64,000 nucleotides of DNA from Bacteroidota bacterium. GTDB taxonomy: Bacteria > Bacteroidota > Ignavibacteria > UBA10030 > SZUA-254. Below, in pieces: positions 9,654 through 16,983 of this stretch. Made by a program: the position numbers and the translations under genes. The first letter of the stretch is position 1. Every line of letters starts with the position of its first letter. The stretch covers positions 18,007 through 82,006 of the forward strand of contig DATDFQ010000028.1 in assembly GCA_036522515.1 (NCBI GenBank), given 5' to 3'. The notes below the pieces were generated by a model, which saw nothing but the letters and a program-made list of their open reading frames with translations, did no database searches and had not been told where the DNA came from.

Positions 9654-10443
9654 GACCGACTCCTTTCAAGAGTTCCCGGAGCGACGCGCCGGGCGACGAC
9701 GATTTCATAAAATGTTCTCCGATCAACGCCGACCGGACTCCGCAGGCGAGGAGCTTGAGGAGATCGGAGGGCTCGCGGATTCCGCTCTCGCTGACGAGCG
9801 TGATTCCTTTCACCGGCGCAAAATGGGCTGCCATGGTCACCGTGCGGCCCAGGTCGATTTCGAAAGACCGAAGATCCCGGTTGTTGATGCCGATCAGGCG
9901 CATACGGTCGAGATCGAGGCGGTCGATTTCCTTCTCGTCGTAGAGCTCGACGAGCGCCTCAAGGCCGAGTTCGGCGGCGGCGGCGTGGAGGTCGGCCAGA
10001 TGGGCCTTGTCGAGGATCCCCGCGATGAGCAGGACCGCATCGGCGCCGCATGATTTCGCCTCATGTACCTGAAACTCGTCGATGATGAAATCTTTCCGGA
10101 GGACCGGAAGGAGAATCGACTCGCGTACGCTCCGCAAATCCTGAATCGTGCCGGAGAAAAACCGCTCGTCGGTCAGCACCGAGATGCCGGCCGCACCGTT
10201 TGCCGCGTACTGGCGCGCGACCTCGACGGGAGAGGGGCCCTCCCTGCGCGAGCCGGCCGAGGGTGAGGATCGCTTGAACTCCGCTATGATCGCGAAGGTC
10301 TTTGCCTGCGCGATGGCGCGGGTCATCGACCGCGTGCCCGCTCCGTAGAACTCAGTCTGAGCCAGGTCCGAGATCCGTGTCCCGCGCTTCCGGGACGCGA
10401 CCTCTCCGCGTTTGTGATCGACGATGGTCTCGAGAATATTCAT
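9637..10443 (-). CDS. trpC: Indole-3-glycerol phosphate synthase
   Basis: A 268-residue TIM-barrel enzyme converting CdRP to indole-3-glycerol phosphate. It has the family motif IIAEFKRSSPSAG with the catalytic Lys, LRKDFIIDEFQV, LIGINNRDLRSFEID and VSESGI. It overlaps trpD by 4 bases and trpF by 17 bases. TrpC and TrpF are separate here, unlike the fused enterobacterial protein. Confidence 0.95.
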   Translation of the reverse strand: MNILETIVDHKRGEVASRKRGTRISDLAQTEFYGAGTRSMTRAIAQAKTFAIIAEFKRSSPSAGSRREGPSPVEVARQYAANGAAGISVLTDERFFSGTIQDLRSVRESILLPVLRKDFIIDEFQVHEAKSCGADAVLLIAGILDKAHLADLHAAAAELGLEALVELYDEKEIDRLDLDRMRLIGINNRDLRSFEIDLGRTVTMAAHFAPVKGITLVSESGIREPSDLLKLLACGVRSALIGEHFMKSSSPGASLRELLKGVGHETQG

Positions 10444-11450
10444 TTGGAAGCGTACTCCCTCAATGCTTCGAGCTTCCCGAGCGCCTTCCCCGAATCGATC
10501 GATTCCCCCGCCAGGCGGACCGCATCGCTGACGTTCGCGGCTTTTCCCGCGGCCATCAGGCCGAGAGCCGAATTCGCGAGCACGATATCGCGGTGGGGGA
10601 GCCTTTCGCCTCCGAGAATGCGGAGCGCGATCGCAGCGTTGGCTTCACTCGAGCCGCCGAGGATGGAATCACGCTTCACTGCCGGCAAGCCGAAGTGCCC
10701 CGGTTCCAGATGGCTCGGTTCAGCGGAGGACCTGCTCCCGATATCGAAAAGCGTCGTGCGTGCTTCGAGCGACACCTCGTCGAGCCCGTCGTCCGAATGA
10801 ACGACCAGAATCCGGAGGGGATCGAGGCGCGAAAAAGCTCCCGCCATCATCCGGGCGGCCCCTTCGCTGAACGCGCCCACGAGCTGGCGCCGGACCCCGG
10901 CCGGGTTGGTCATCGGGCCGAGGATATTGAACAACGTCTTGACCCCGAGCTCTGCCCGGGCCTTCGCCGCATGTTTCATCGCCGGGTGAAAGAGGGGCGC
11001 GAAGAGGAAACCGATTCCGACGCGGTTGATGCAGTCCCCGGCCCGCCCCGGGGGGAGGTCGATATTCACTCCAAGCGCCCTGAGCACGTCGGCGCTGCCG
11101 CACGCGCTCGATATCGACTTATTCCCGTGCTTCGCCACCGTGACGCCGGCACCGGCCACGACAAAGGAAGCGACTGTCGAGATGTTGAACGTGCCCGTGC
11201 CGTCGCCGCCGGTCCCGCACATGTCGATCGCGTCGGCATCGTCCAGCGCGACCCGAACGCATTTTTCCCGCATCACCTCAACAAACCCGAGGACTTCCTC
11301 GGTCTGCTCCCCCTTGGTTCGCAGGGCGACAAGTAACCCGGCAATTTGCACGTCCGTCGCGGCCCCCTCCATGATGGTACGCATCGCGGAGGCAGCCTCC
11401 TGGCGCGTGAGATGTCCGCCTTCCGTGACCTTCCGGATCAGCTCCCTCAT
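10440..11450 (-). CDS. trpD: Anthranilate phosphoribosyltransferase
   Basis: This 336-residue enzyme transfers phosphoribosyl from PRPP to anthranilate. It shows the PRPP-binding CGTGGDGTGTFNIST, the KHGNKSISSACGSAD motif, and FLFAPLFHPAMK for the anthranilate tunnel. It is not fused to TrpG, which precedes it with a 4-base overlap (11447-11450). Length is standard. Confidence 0.95.
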   Translation of the reverse strand: MRELIRKVTEGGHLTRQEAASAMRTIMEGAATDVQIAGLLVALRTKGEQTEEVLGFVEVMREKCVRVALDDADAIDMCGTGGDGTGTFNISTVASFVVAGAGVTVAKHGNKSISSACGSADVLRALGVNIDLPPGRAGDCINRVGIGFLFAPLFHPAMKHAAKARAELGVKTLFNILGPMTNPAGVRRQLVGAFSEGAARMMAGAFSRLDPLRILVVHSDDGLDEVSLEARTTLFDIGSRSSAEPSHLEPGHFGLPAVKRDSILGGSSEANAAIALRILGGERLPHRDIVLANSALGLMAAGKAANVSDAVRLAGESIDSGKALGKLEALREYASK

Positions 11451-12037
11451 CGCGCGGCCACCTCGGGGCGGGGGGCGCTCCGCAGCCAGTTGGCAATGAT
11501 CCGGGGGCCGCTGGTGGTGAGCACCGACTCGGGGTGGAATTGAATCCCCTCGACCGGGTACTCCCGGTGACGCACTCCCATGATGATTCGATCGTCGGTG
11601 GTCGAAGTGACTTCGAGCTCGGGGGGTAAATGGTCCGTGCCGATGATCAACGAGTGATAGCGTGTAGCGGTAAACGGAGTTCCGAGGCCAGCGTAGAGCC
11701 CCTTCCCGTTATGGCGGATCTCCGAGGTTTTTCCGTGCATCAGGACCGGCGCGCGGCAGATGGTGCCGCCGTAGGCGGCTCCGATCGCCTGATGCCCCAG
11801 GCAAACTCCGAGGATCGGCGTGGAAGGGCCCAGGAGCCGGATGAGTTCGACGCAGACGCCCGCATGTTCCGGCCTCCCGGGCCCCGGCGAGATCAGAATT
11901 CCGCCGGGTTTCAGCGAGACGATCTCCTTCAGAGTGAGCGCGTCGTTCCGGACCACCCGGTAGTCGCCGGTGTGAAGGCCGACGAGCTGGACGAGGTTGT
12001 ACGTGAACGAATCGTAGTTGTCGATGATCAAAATCAA
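11447..12037 (-). CDS. trpG: Anthranilate synthase glutamine amidotransferase subunit, TTG start
   Basis: A 196-residue class I amidotransferase supplying ammonia to TrpE. The triad is Cys79 (GVCLGHQ), His168 and Glu170 (QFHPES). No ATG exists at the expected place. The family start MILIIDNYDSF corresponds to a TTG at 12037-12035 that overlaps the trpE TGA (TTGA), with GGAAGGA eight bases upstream, so I use this TTG. An open frame continues upstream to 12199 but only shadows the end of trpE. Could double as PabA for folate synthesis; no separate copy is visible here. Confidence 0.93.
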   Translation of the reverse strand: MILIIDNYDSFTYNLVQLVGLHTGDYRVVRNDALTLKEIVSLKPGGILISPGPGRPEHAGVCVELIRLLGPSTPILGVCLGHQAIGAAYGGTICRAPVLMHGKTSEIRHNGKGLYAGLGTPFTATRYHSLIIGTDHLPPELEVTSTTDDRIIMGVRHREYPVEGIQFHPESVLTTSGPRIIANWLRSAPRPEVAAR

Positions 12038-13551
12038 CGCGAAATTCCTTCCGCCATCCGGAGCGCCTCGACGAGCGCGCGGGCCTTGTTGGTGGTTTCG
12101 TCGTATTCCCGGGCCGGATCTGAATCGGCCACGATTCCGGCGCCTGCCTGCAGGTAAATCCGCCCGTTCGATGAAAACATCGTCCGGATCGCGATGCACA
12201 TGTCCATATTTCCGGAGAAGTCGAAATATCCGACCCCCCCCGCATAGAGGCCCCGCCGCGACGACTCAAGCTCGTCAATGATCTCCATGGCGCGGATTTT
12301 CGGCGCCCCCGAGACGGTTCCGGCGGGAAAGGTGGCTTTCAGGACGTCGACGCAGCTCGTTCCCTGCCGCACCTTCCCGATCACACGGGAAGCGATATGC
12401 ATGACGTGCGAATAACGGACGACGGTCATGAGCTGGTCGACGGCGACGCTGCCCACCTCGCACACGCGGCCGAGGTCGTTGCGGCCGAGGTCGACGAGCA
12501 TGACGTGCTCGGCGCGCTCCTTCTCGTCGGAGAGAAGCTCCGCTTCCAGCCTTCTGTCCTCCTCTTCGGTGATGCCCCGCGGACGGGTGCCCGCGATCGG
12601 ATAGACTTCCGCGATTCCATTTTCCATCCGGACGAGGATTTCCGGGGAAGAGCCGATGACCTTGAAGCCGTCGAAATCGAGATAATAAAGGTAGGGGGAG
12701 GGGTTGATGACCCGGAGCGACCTGTACGCGTTAAACGCGTCGCCGCTGATGCCGGCTGAGAAGCGGCGCGAGAGGACGACCTGGAAGATATCGCCTTCCT
12801 CGATGTAGTGTTTCGCCTTCCTGACGATTTCCTCATATCCGGCCCTCTCCTTCTCTTCGGCTTGCCGGCCGGCCGGGTGGCTTTCCAGGCGATCGGGAAG
12901 CGGGCCCGCGAGGAGATGAAACTCGTGGGGACGGCTTTCCCGATCGGCCAGGAGGGTTTCGAGCCGCGTGATTTCCTCCTGGGCATGCTCGTACTGGCGG
13001 CGGAGATCGCTGCCGGGTTCGATGAGCTCGTTCACGATCGTGATGATCTCGTGTTTCAAGTGATCGAACACGAGCACCGAGGCGTACAGCCCGAGGATGC
13101 TGTCGTCGAGGTTCATGTCGTCGCCCGCGGCCGCGGGGATATTCTCGATGAACCGGATGGCATCGTATCCGATGAAACCGACAAGCCCGCCCCGGAATCG
13201 TGGGAGAGAGGGGAGAGGCGGTTGGCGGTAACGGCCGACAAGCTCGTTGACGATTTCGAAGAAGTTCCCTTCGGAGACGCGCTCCGAACGGGTTGAATCG
13301 GATTGCCGTACCTCGATGATCCGGGTCTTTTTCCCCTTGCATTTCAGGATCGCGAGAGGGTCGCGCCCGAGGAACGAGTAGCGCGCGAAGCGCTCGCCTC
13401 CTTCCACGCTTTCGAGCAGGAACGAGCACGCGGCGCCTTCCCGGAGCCGCAGGTAGGCGGAAACGGGCGTCAAGGTGTCGGCAAGCATCCGCTTGCTGAC
13501 GGGGATGACGTTGTATGTTTGGGAGAGTTCCTTAAATTCTTCGAATGTCAT
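12034..13551 (-). CDS. trpE: Anthranilate synthase component I
   Basis: A 505-residue chorismate-utilising enzyme making anthranilate with TrpG. The N-terminal part has LLES in SFLLESVEGGERFARYSFLG, the motif that forms the Trp feedback site in known TrpE proteins. The C-terminal catalytic domain shows GDIFQVVLSRRF, PIAGTRPRG, HVMLVDLGRNDLGRV, FPAGTVSGAPKIRAMEII and GGVGYFDFSGNMD. I start at ATG 13551 (MTFEEFKELS). The frame is open to 13593, but that would place the first codons within the attenuator terminator hairpin. The gene is first in the supraoperon. Confidence 0.95.
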   Translation of the reverse strand: MTFEEFKELSQTYNVIPVSKRMLADTLTPVSAYLRLREGAACSFLLESVEGGERFARYSFLGRDPLAILKCKGKKTRIIEVRQSDSTRSERVSEGNFFEIVNELVGRYRQPPLPSLPRFRGGLVGFIGYDAIRFIENIPAAAGDDMNLDDSILGLYASVLVFDHLKHEIITIVNELIEPGSDLRRQYEHAQEEITRLETLLADRESRPHEFHLLAGPLPDRLESHPAGRQAEEKERAGYEEIVRKAKHYIEEGDIFQVVLSRRFSAGISGDAFNAYRSLRVINPSPYLYYLDFDGFKVIGSSPEILVRMENGIAEVYPIAGTRPRGITEEEDRRLEAELLSDEKERAEHVMLVDLGRNDLGRVCEVGSVAVDQLMTVVRYSHVMHIASRVIGKVRQGTSCVDVLKATFPAGTVSGAPKIRAMEIIDELESSRRGLYAGGVGYFDFSGNMDMCIAIRTMFSSNGRIYLQAGAGIVADSDPAREYDETTNKARALVEALRMAEGISR

Positions 13552-13563
13552 CAGATTCGCCCT

Positions 13564-13601
13564 AAAACACGAAAGCCCCTCCTGGTGTTCCAAGAAGGGC
13601 T
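13564..13601 (-). terminator. Transcription attenuator terminator upstream of trpE
   Basis: On the minus strand AGCCCTTCTTGG (13601-13590), loop AACA, CCAGGAGGGGCT (13585-13574) form an uninterrupted 12-bp stem with two G-U pairs, followed by TTTCGTGTTTT. The rival antiterminator pairs GGTGGGACGAGAACGGC (13647-13631, the end of the leader ORF) with GCCCTTCTTGGAACACC (13600-13584), with 13 of 17 positions pairing: GGTG, then CGAGAA, then GGC. A 1:2 stem is also possible between leader codons 4-6 (GTCCCCCGG) and CCGGGTGGGAC. These mutually exclusive structures are the classic four-segment attenuator. Confidence 0.85.
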
Positions 13602-13626
13602 CGCTGACTACTCGATCTTTAGAAAA

Positions 13627-13713
13627 TTATGCCGTTCTCGTCCCACCCGGTACCGAAGGTACAGGAAACCAGTACCAATACCAAAAACCGCTATTCCGGG
13701 GGACTGAGATCAT
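13627..13713 (-). CDS. trpL: trp/aro leader peptide, FWYWYWF control codons
   Basis: A 28-codon ORF, ATG at 13713-13711 and TAA at 13629-13627. Codons 10-16 read Phe-Trp-Tyr-Trp-Tyr-Trp-Phe (TTT TGG TAT TGG TAC TGG TTT). Three Trp, two Tyr and two Phe codons in a row, placed before an alternative-structure terminator and ahead of trpE, identify an attenuation leader. Stalling on any charged-aromatic shortage would expose the antiterminator segment that overlaps the last codons. There is no Shine-Dalgarno, and the predicted transcription start is the A of this ATG, so it may be leaderless. The peptide itself is presumably not functional. Confidence 0.88.
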   Translation of the reverse strand: MISVPRNSGFWYWYWFPVPSVPGGTRTA

Positions 13714-13719
13714 GTTTGA

Positions 13720-13748
13720 ACGATACGAAGAAAAGAGGAAATTGTCAA
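13720..13748 (-). promoter_or_regulatory. Predicted sigma-70-type promoter of the aromatic supraoperon
   Basis: On the minus strand a perfect -35 TTGACA (13748-13743), a 17-base spacer and a -10 TATCGT (13725-13720). The expected +1, seven bases past the -10, is position 13713, the first base of the leader ATG. If the organism uses the Bacteroidota -7 motif instead, TATCGTTC is only a partial match. Confidence 0.65.
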
Positions 13749-13807
13749 GTCAAAAACCGGATCGGCTGTTTCTCACTCTCAGCCGTTGCCGTCGACCTGT
13801 ATTCGTT

Positions 13808-13960
13808 GTAGGGGCGGGGCATGCCCCGCCCGCGGTTCGGATACCGCAATCCTTTCGGGCGACGCATGCGTCGCCCCTACAAAAGCAGGAAAGAGCCCAC
13901 GACCTAAAGGTCGTGGCTACCGATCCCTCGGGTTTGGTAGGCGCAGGCTTTAGCCTGCGT
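13808..13960. repeat. Cluster of four family A palindromes upstream of the trp promoter
   Basis: Four inverted repeats in the 290-base gap between the DUF420 gene and the trp leader: GGGCGGGGCATGCCCCGCCC (13811-13830), GGGCGACGCATGCGTCGCCC (13857-13876), CACGACCTAAAGGTCGTG (13898-13915), and the GGTAGGCGCAGG/CTTTAGCCTGCG unit (13936-13959). Outer CTAC or GTAG ends recur. The linker CTACCGATCCCTCGG is shared with the copies at 24511-24572 and 32131-32154, so these travel as compound units. Confidence 0.85.
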
Positions 13961-14000
13961 TTATTCCGTTGGTCTGTTGAACCTCAGCCAGCACCCGGTA

Positions 14001-14417
14001 TCAGGCGTAGATGTGGTAGAGCATGACGTAGACGACCACCCCGGTGATTGAGACGTAGAGCCAGACAGGGTAGGTCCAGCGGGCGATGGCCTTGTGCCTG
14101 CCGATCTCGTTCCTCAGGCCCCGGCGGAGGCTGATCAGCACGAGCGGAACGACCGCCGCAGCGAGAACGGTGTGGGAGCCGAGAAGCGTGAAATAGAACG
14201 GACGGACCCATCCTTCTCCGGTGAATCTGGTCGTTCCGTGATAGTAATGGTAGGTGAGGTATGAGACGAGAAAGCAGGAGGAAACGACGCAGGCGGCGAT
14301 CATGAATTTCCGGTGCGTCTCCCGCCGCCCCTTTTCGATCATCCGGTGCCCGGTCACCAGAAGGATCGCGCTGGTCGTGTTCAGCAGGGCGTTGAGCGCC
14401 GGGAGGAATTCGATCAC
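14001..14417 (-). CDS. DUF420-family membrane protein, probable oxidase assembly factor
   Basis: A 138-residue protein with four predicted membrane helices, resembling the DUF420 family found beside cytochrome oxidase genes; the Staphylococcus member CtaM is required for oxidase activity. It begins VIEFLPALNALLNTTSAILL and has conserved histidines in LVTGHRMI, THRKFM and YHYYHG. I use the GTG at 14417, which overlaps the SCO1 stop (GTGA). The frame is open to 14639 but that shadows SCO1. It is the last gene of the oxidase operon. The exact role, in heme or copper delivery, is inferred from context. Confidence 0.82.
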   Translation of the reverse strand: MIEFLPALNALLNTTSAILLVTGHRMIEKGRRETHRKFMIAACVVSSCFLVSYLTYHYYHGTTRFTGEGWVRPFYFTLLGSHTVLAAAVVPLVLISLRRGLRNEIGRHKAIARWTYPVWLYVSITGVVVYVMLYHIYA

Positions 14418-15031
14418 CGGTCGACCCTGCTCGAGAGAATCCGTGTGTCGTGAAGCAGCGAACGGACGGCGTCCGAATCGTCCATATCGTAGTAGCCTCT
14501 GATGCCCGCCTCCTGGTCGATCAGCACGAATTTCTGACTGTGGATGATCGCGCTGTCTCCTTCGATGTCGAGGCCGAGATGGAAGCCGTCGCGCGTGAGC
14601 CCGTAGATCGCGGTGCGATCCCCGGTCAGAAAGCGCCACCTTCCGCTGACCGCGCCATACTGCTTCGCGTACTGCCGGAGAACTTCCGGAGTATCCGTTT
14701 CGGGGTCGACGGAGATGGAGACAAATTGAGCATGGGGATCCGCCAGGAGCGATTGTTGAAGTTCAGACATTTTCGAGCTCATGACCGGACACGCCCCCGC
14801 GCACTGTGTAAAGATGAAGTCGGCGATCGTGATCTTGCCCAGGAGTTGCCGGCGGGAGACGGGGCTCCCTTCTTCGGAGGTAAGCCGGAACTCCGGGACT
14901 GTGCCGTACGTGGGCAGGAGGACCTTCTTCTCGACTCTGTTGGAGATATACCAGTATGTCACGATCGCCATCCCGAGCGTGAACGGAATTCCGAAAATGA
15001 TCAGGACAAGGAGGCGGGGCCGGGCGCTCAT
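14414..15031 (-). CDS. SCO1/SenC family copper chaperone
   Basis: A 205-residue thioredoxin-fold protein anchored by one N-terminal helix (about residues 8-28). The copper-binding Cys pair is in FTQCAGACPVM (CxxxC), and the third ligand, His, is in SAIIHSQKFVLID. SCO proteins deliver copper to the CuA site of cytochrome c oxidase subunit II, whose gene is in the same operon. It starts two bases before the ABC permease stop and overlaps the DUF420 gene by 4 bases. Confidence 0.92.
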   Translation of the reverse strand: MSARPRLLVLIIFGIPFTLGMAIVTYWYISNRVEKKVLLPTYGTVPEFRLTSEEGSPVSRRQLLGKITIADFIFTQCAGACPVMSSKMSELQQSLLADPHAQFVSISVDPETDTPEVLRQYAKQYGAVSGRWRFLTGDRTAIYGLTRDGFHLGLDIEGDSAIIHSQKFVLIDQEAGIRGYYDMDDSDAVRSLLHDTRILSSRVDR

Positions 15032-15032
15032 A

Positions 15033-15830
15033 TCAGGCCGATTTGTCCGCCCGGACGATGGCGACGGAAATCAGAAACGTGGCGAGGGCGAACGCCACCG
15101 AGACCGAAAGAGAAACGGGAAGAGAGGCGAACTCGCGCACCGGGACGGGTGCGGCCAGGTAGAGCGCCTCCCTCAGAGCGACGATCCCGTACGAAAGAGG
15201 GTTCAGCATCATGACGGTCCCGAGCCACCCCGCGGCGCCCGAGACGGGGAAGAGGCTTCCGGAGAGGAGCCACAAAGGGATCAGGAACAGGTTCATGATT
15301 GCATGAAACCCCTGCGACGAATCCATCCGCCACGCGATCAAAAATCCCAGCCCGGTCAGACCGAAAGAGACGACGATCAGGATGAACAGGATAATGAGAA
15401 GGGAGGCGGGACCGATCGAAATTCCGATCACCGGGGCGAGCAGCAGAAGGATCACGGCCTGGATCAACGAAAGGACCGTCCCTCCGAGGATTTTGCCGAG
15501 CGCGATGCTGGATCTCGGGACCGGGGCCACGATCACCGACTGGAGGAAGCCCTCGCGGCGGTCCTCGATGATCGAGATCGTCGAGAAGATCGCCGTGAAG
15601 AGGATAATCAACACGATCGTCCCGGGGTAGAAATACTCGAGATAGTTGACGTTGGGAGGGGCGTTCGGATACCGGAACGACGTCCCGAGTCCCGATCCGA
15701 TCAGAAACCAGAACACCAGGGGCGAGCCGATCACCCCGATCATCCGGGTGCGTTGGCGGTAAAATCTGACGAGCTCACGCCGCGCGAGGCTGAACGCGGG
15801 CCGCCAGAAGGATGAAGGGGCGTTTGTCAT
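15033..15830 (-). CDS. ABC-2 type transporter permease
   Basis: A 265-residue membrane protein with six predicted helices, for example FWFLIGSGLG, IVLIILFTAIFSTISII, LSLIQAVILLLLAPVIGI and LLIILFILIVVSFGLTGLGFLIAW, of the ABC-2 family. The partner ATPase is directly upstream (5-base gap). Two starts are possible: ATG 15830, chosen because GGA lies at a workable distance, and ATG 15851, which overlaps the ATPase. The pair sits between ctaB and SCO1, like the NosFY transporter of nitrous oxide reductase assembly. A role in oxidase maturation is inferred. Confidence 0.88.
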   Translation of the reverse strand: MTNAPSSFWRPAFSLARRELVRFYRQRTRMIGVIGSPLVFWFLIGSGLGTSFRYPNAPPNVNYLEYFYPGTIVLIILFTAIFSTISIIEDRREGFLQSVIVAPVPRSSIALGKILGGTVLSLIQAVILLLLAPVIGISIGPASLLIILFILIVVSFGLTGLGFLIAWRMDSSQGFHAIMNLFLIPLWLLSGSLFPVSGAAGWLGTVMMLNPLSYGIVALREALYLAAPVPVREFASLPVSLSVSVAFALATFLISVAIVRADKSA

Positions 15831-15834
15831 GGGA

Positions 15835-16836
15835 TCATCCGTGCTGTTCATCCTCGCGGTCCCAGAACCTGTGTCCCGTCCGGCCGATGAACACGTCCTC
15901 GAGGGTCGGCTTGGAGTATGTGACGGAATCGATCCTGCCCGGGTAGGCGCGCACAAGCTGCGGAATGAATTCGTGGCCGTTTGCCCGCTCGATGCGAACC
16001 GTCTTTCCGATCACCTGTGGGGTGCCGCCGAACGATTCGCGAAGGAGGCGCCCGACCGCGTCAGGCTCGGGCGCGGTGATCGAGACGACATCTCCCCCGA
16101 TCTCCTCTTTCAATGCGGCAGGGGAGCCGAGGGCGACCAGAGAGCCGCCGTCGAGAATCCCGATCCGGTCGCACTGGTCCGCCTCGTCGAGCAGATGGGT
16201 GGTCAGAAGGACGGTCACCTGTTCCGCCGCGCACAATTCCTTCAGGTAGCCGTCGAAGTCCTTCCGCGCGCCCGGGTCGAGCCCTGTGCTCGGTTCGTCG
16301 AGGATGAGGAGTTGAGGCTTGTGCAACAACGCTTTGGCGAGTTCCACCCGCCGCTGCATCCCGCCCGAAAGCTTTTCGATCAACTCGTTTGCCCGGTCGC
16401 CCATTCCCACACGCCCGAGAATTTCGCCGATCGCCGCCCTGAGAGCCGCTCCCCCGAGGCCGTAGAGCTGCCCCTGGCAATAGAGGTTTTCGTAAGCGGT
16501 CAGTTTTTGATCGAGACTCGGGTGCTGGAAGACGACGCCGATTTTTCTGCGTGATTCGATCAGATGGAGCCCAAGGTCCCCGCCGAAGACGCGGACCGTC
16601 CCGAATGTCTGCTTCATCAGCGTGGAGAGGATGCGGAAGAGCGTGCTCTTTCCGCTCCCGTTCGGGCCGAGGAGGCAGAACATCTCACCTCTGGCGACTT
16701 CAAATGATACGTCGTTCAGGGCCGGGGGCCGGGCGCCGGTTGCCGCCTGGCCGGCCGCCGGTCGAAGGCGGGCGGCGGAGCGCCGGGGAGTTCCGTACGA
16801 ATGAACCAGGTGCTCTACTTCGACTGCATGCTCCAT
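15835..16836 (-). CDS. ABC transporter ATP-binding protein
   Basis: A 333-residue CcmA/NosF-type ATPase: Walker A GPNGSGKST, Q-loop FQHPSLD, signature LSGGMQ, Walker B LLILDEP, and H-loop TTHLLDEADQCDRI. Residues from about 230 form the extra domain common in ABC-2 drug or copper-site transporters. A 20-residue Ala/Pro/Arg-rich loop follows the first strand. I start at ATG 16836 (MEHAVEVEHL); an ATG six bases upstream lies inside a family B repeat. The repeat's CAGGA serves as a plausible ribosome-binding site. Confidence 0.9.
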   Translation of the reverse strand: MEHAVEVEHLVHSYGTPRRSAARLRPAAGQAATGARPPALNDVSFEVARGEMFCLLGPNGSGKSTLFRILSTLMKQTFGTVRVFGGDLGLHLIESRRKIGVVFQHPSLDQKLTAYENLYCQGQLYGLGGAALRAAIGEILGRVGMGDRANELIEKLSGGMQRRVELAKALLHKPQLLILDEPSTGLDPGARKDFDGYLKELCAAEQVTVLLTTHLLDEADQCDRIGILDGGSLVALGSPAALKEEIGGDVVSITAPEPDAVGRLLRESFGGTPQVIGKTVRIERANGHEFIPQLVRAYPGRIDSVTYSKPTLEDVFIGRTGHRFWDREDEQHG

Positions 16837-16939
16837 TGTCATCCTGAGGGAGCGGAGCGACCGAAGGATCCCAGTCCACGAACAAGAAGATCCTTCGCGG
16901 AGTTTACACTGAGCGAAGCGAGCGTGCTCAGGATGACAG
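16837..16939. repeat. Family B double repeat between ctaB and the ABC transporter
   Basis: Two facing units: TGTCATCCTGAGGGAGCG continuing to CGAAGGATC (16837-16873), then AGATCCTTCGCGGAG continuing to GCTCAGGATGACA (16890-16939). The whole can fold into a long hairpin. The left edge abuts the ABC ATPase start codon. The remaining bases to 16983 hold no recognisable feature. Confidence 0.85.
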
Positions 16940-16983
16940 ATATGGGATTAGGATGACACTTGGGAGGCCTCGTCGATGCTCTC

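Noticed and set aside
7929..9710. 593-codon open frame on the plus strand
   Set aside because: It lies opposite aroF and trpF, both with clear motifs; composition is that of a reverse frame in GC-rich DNA.
13552..13593. Upstream start for trpE adding 14 residues
   Set aside because: Start codon falls inside the terminator hairpin; family N-terminus fits ATG 13551.
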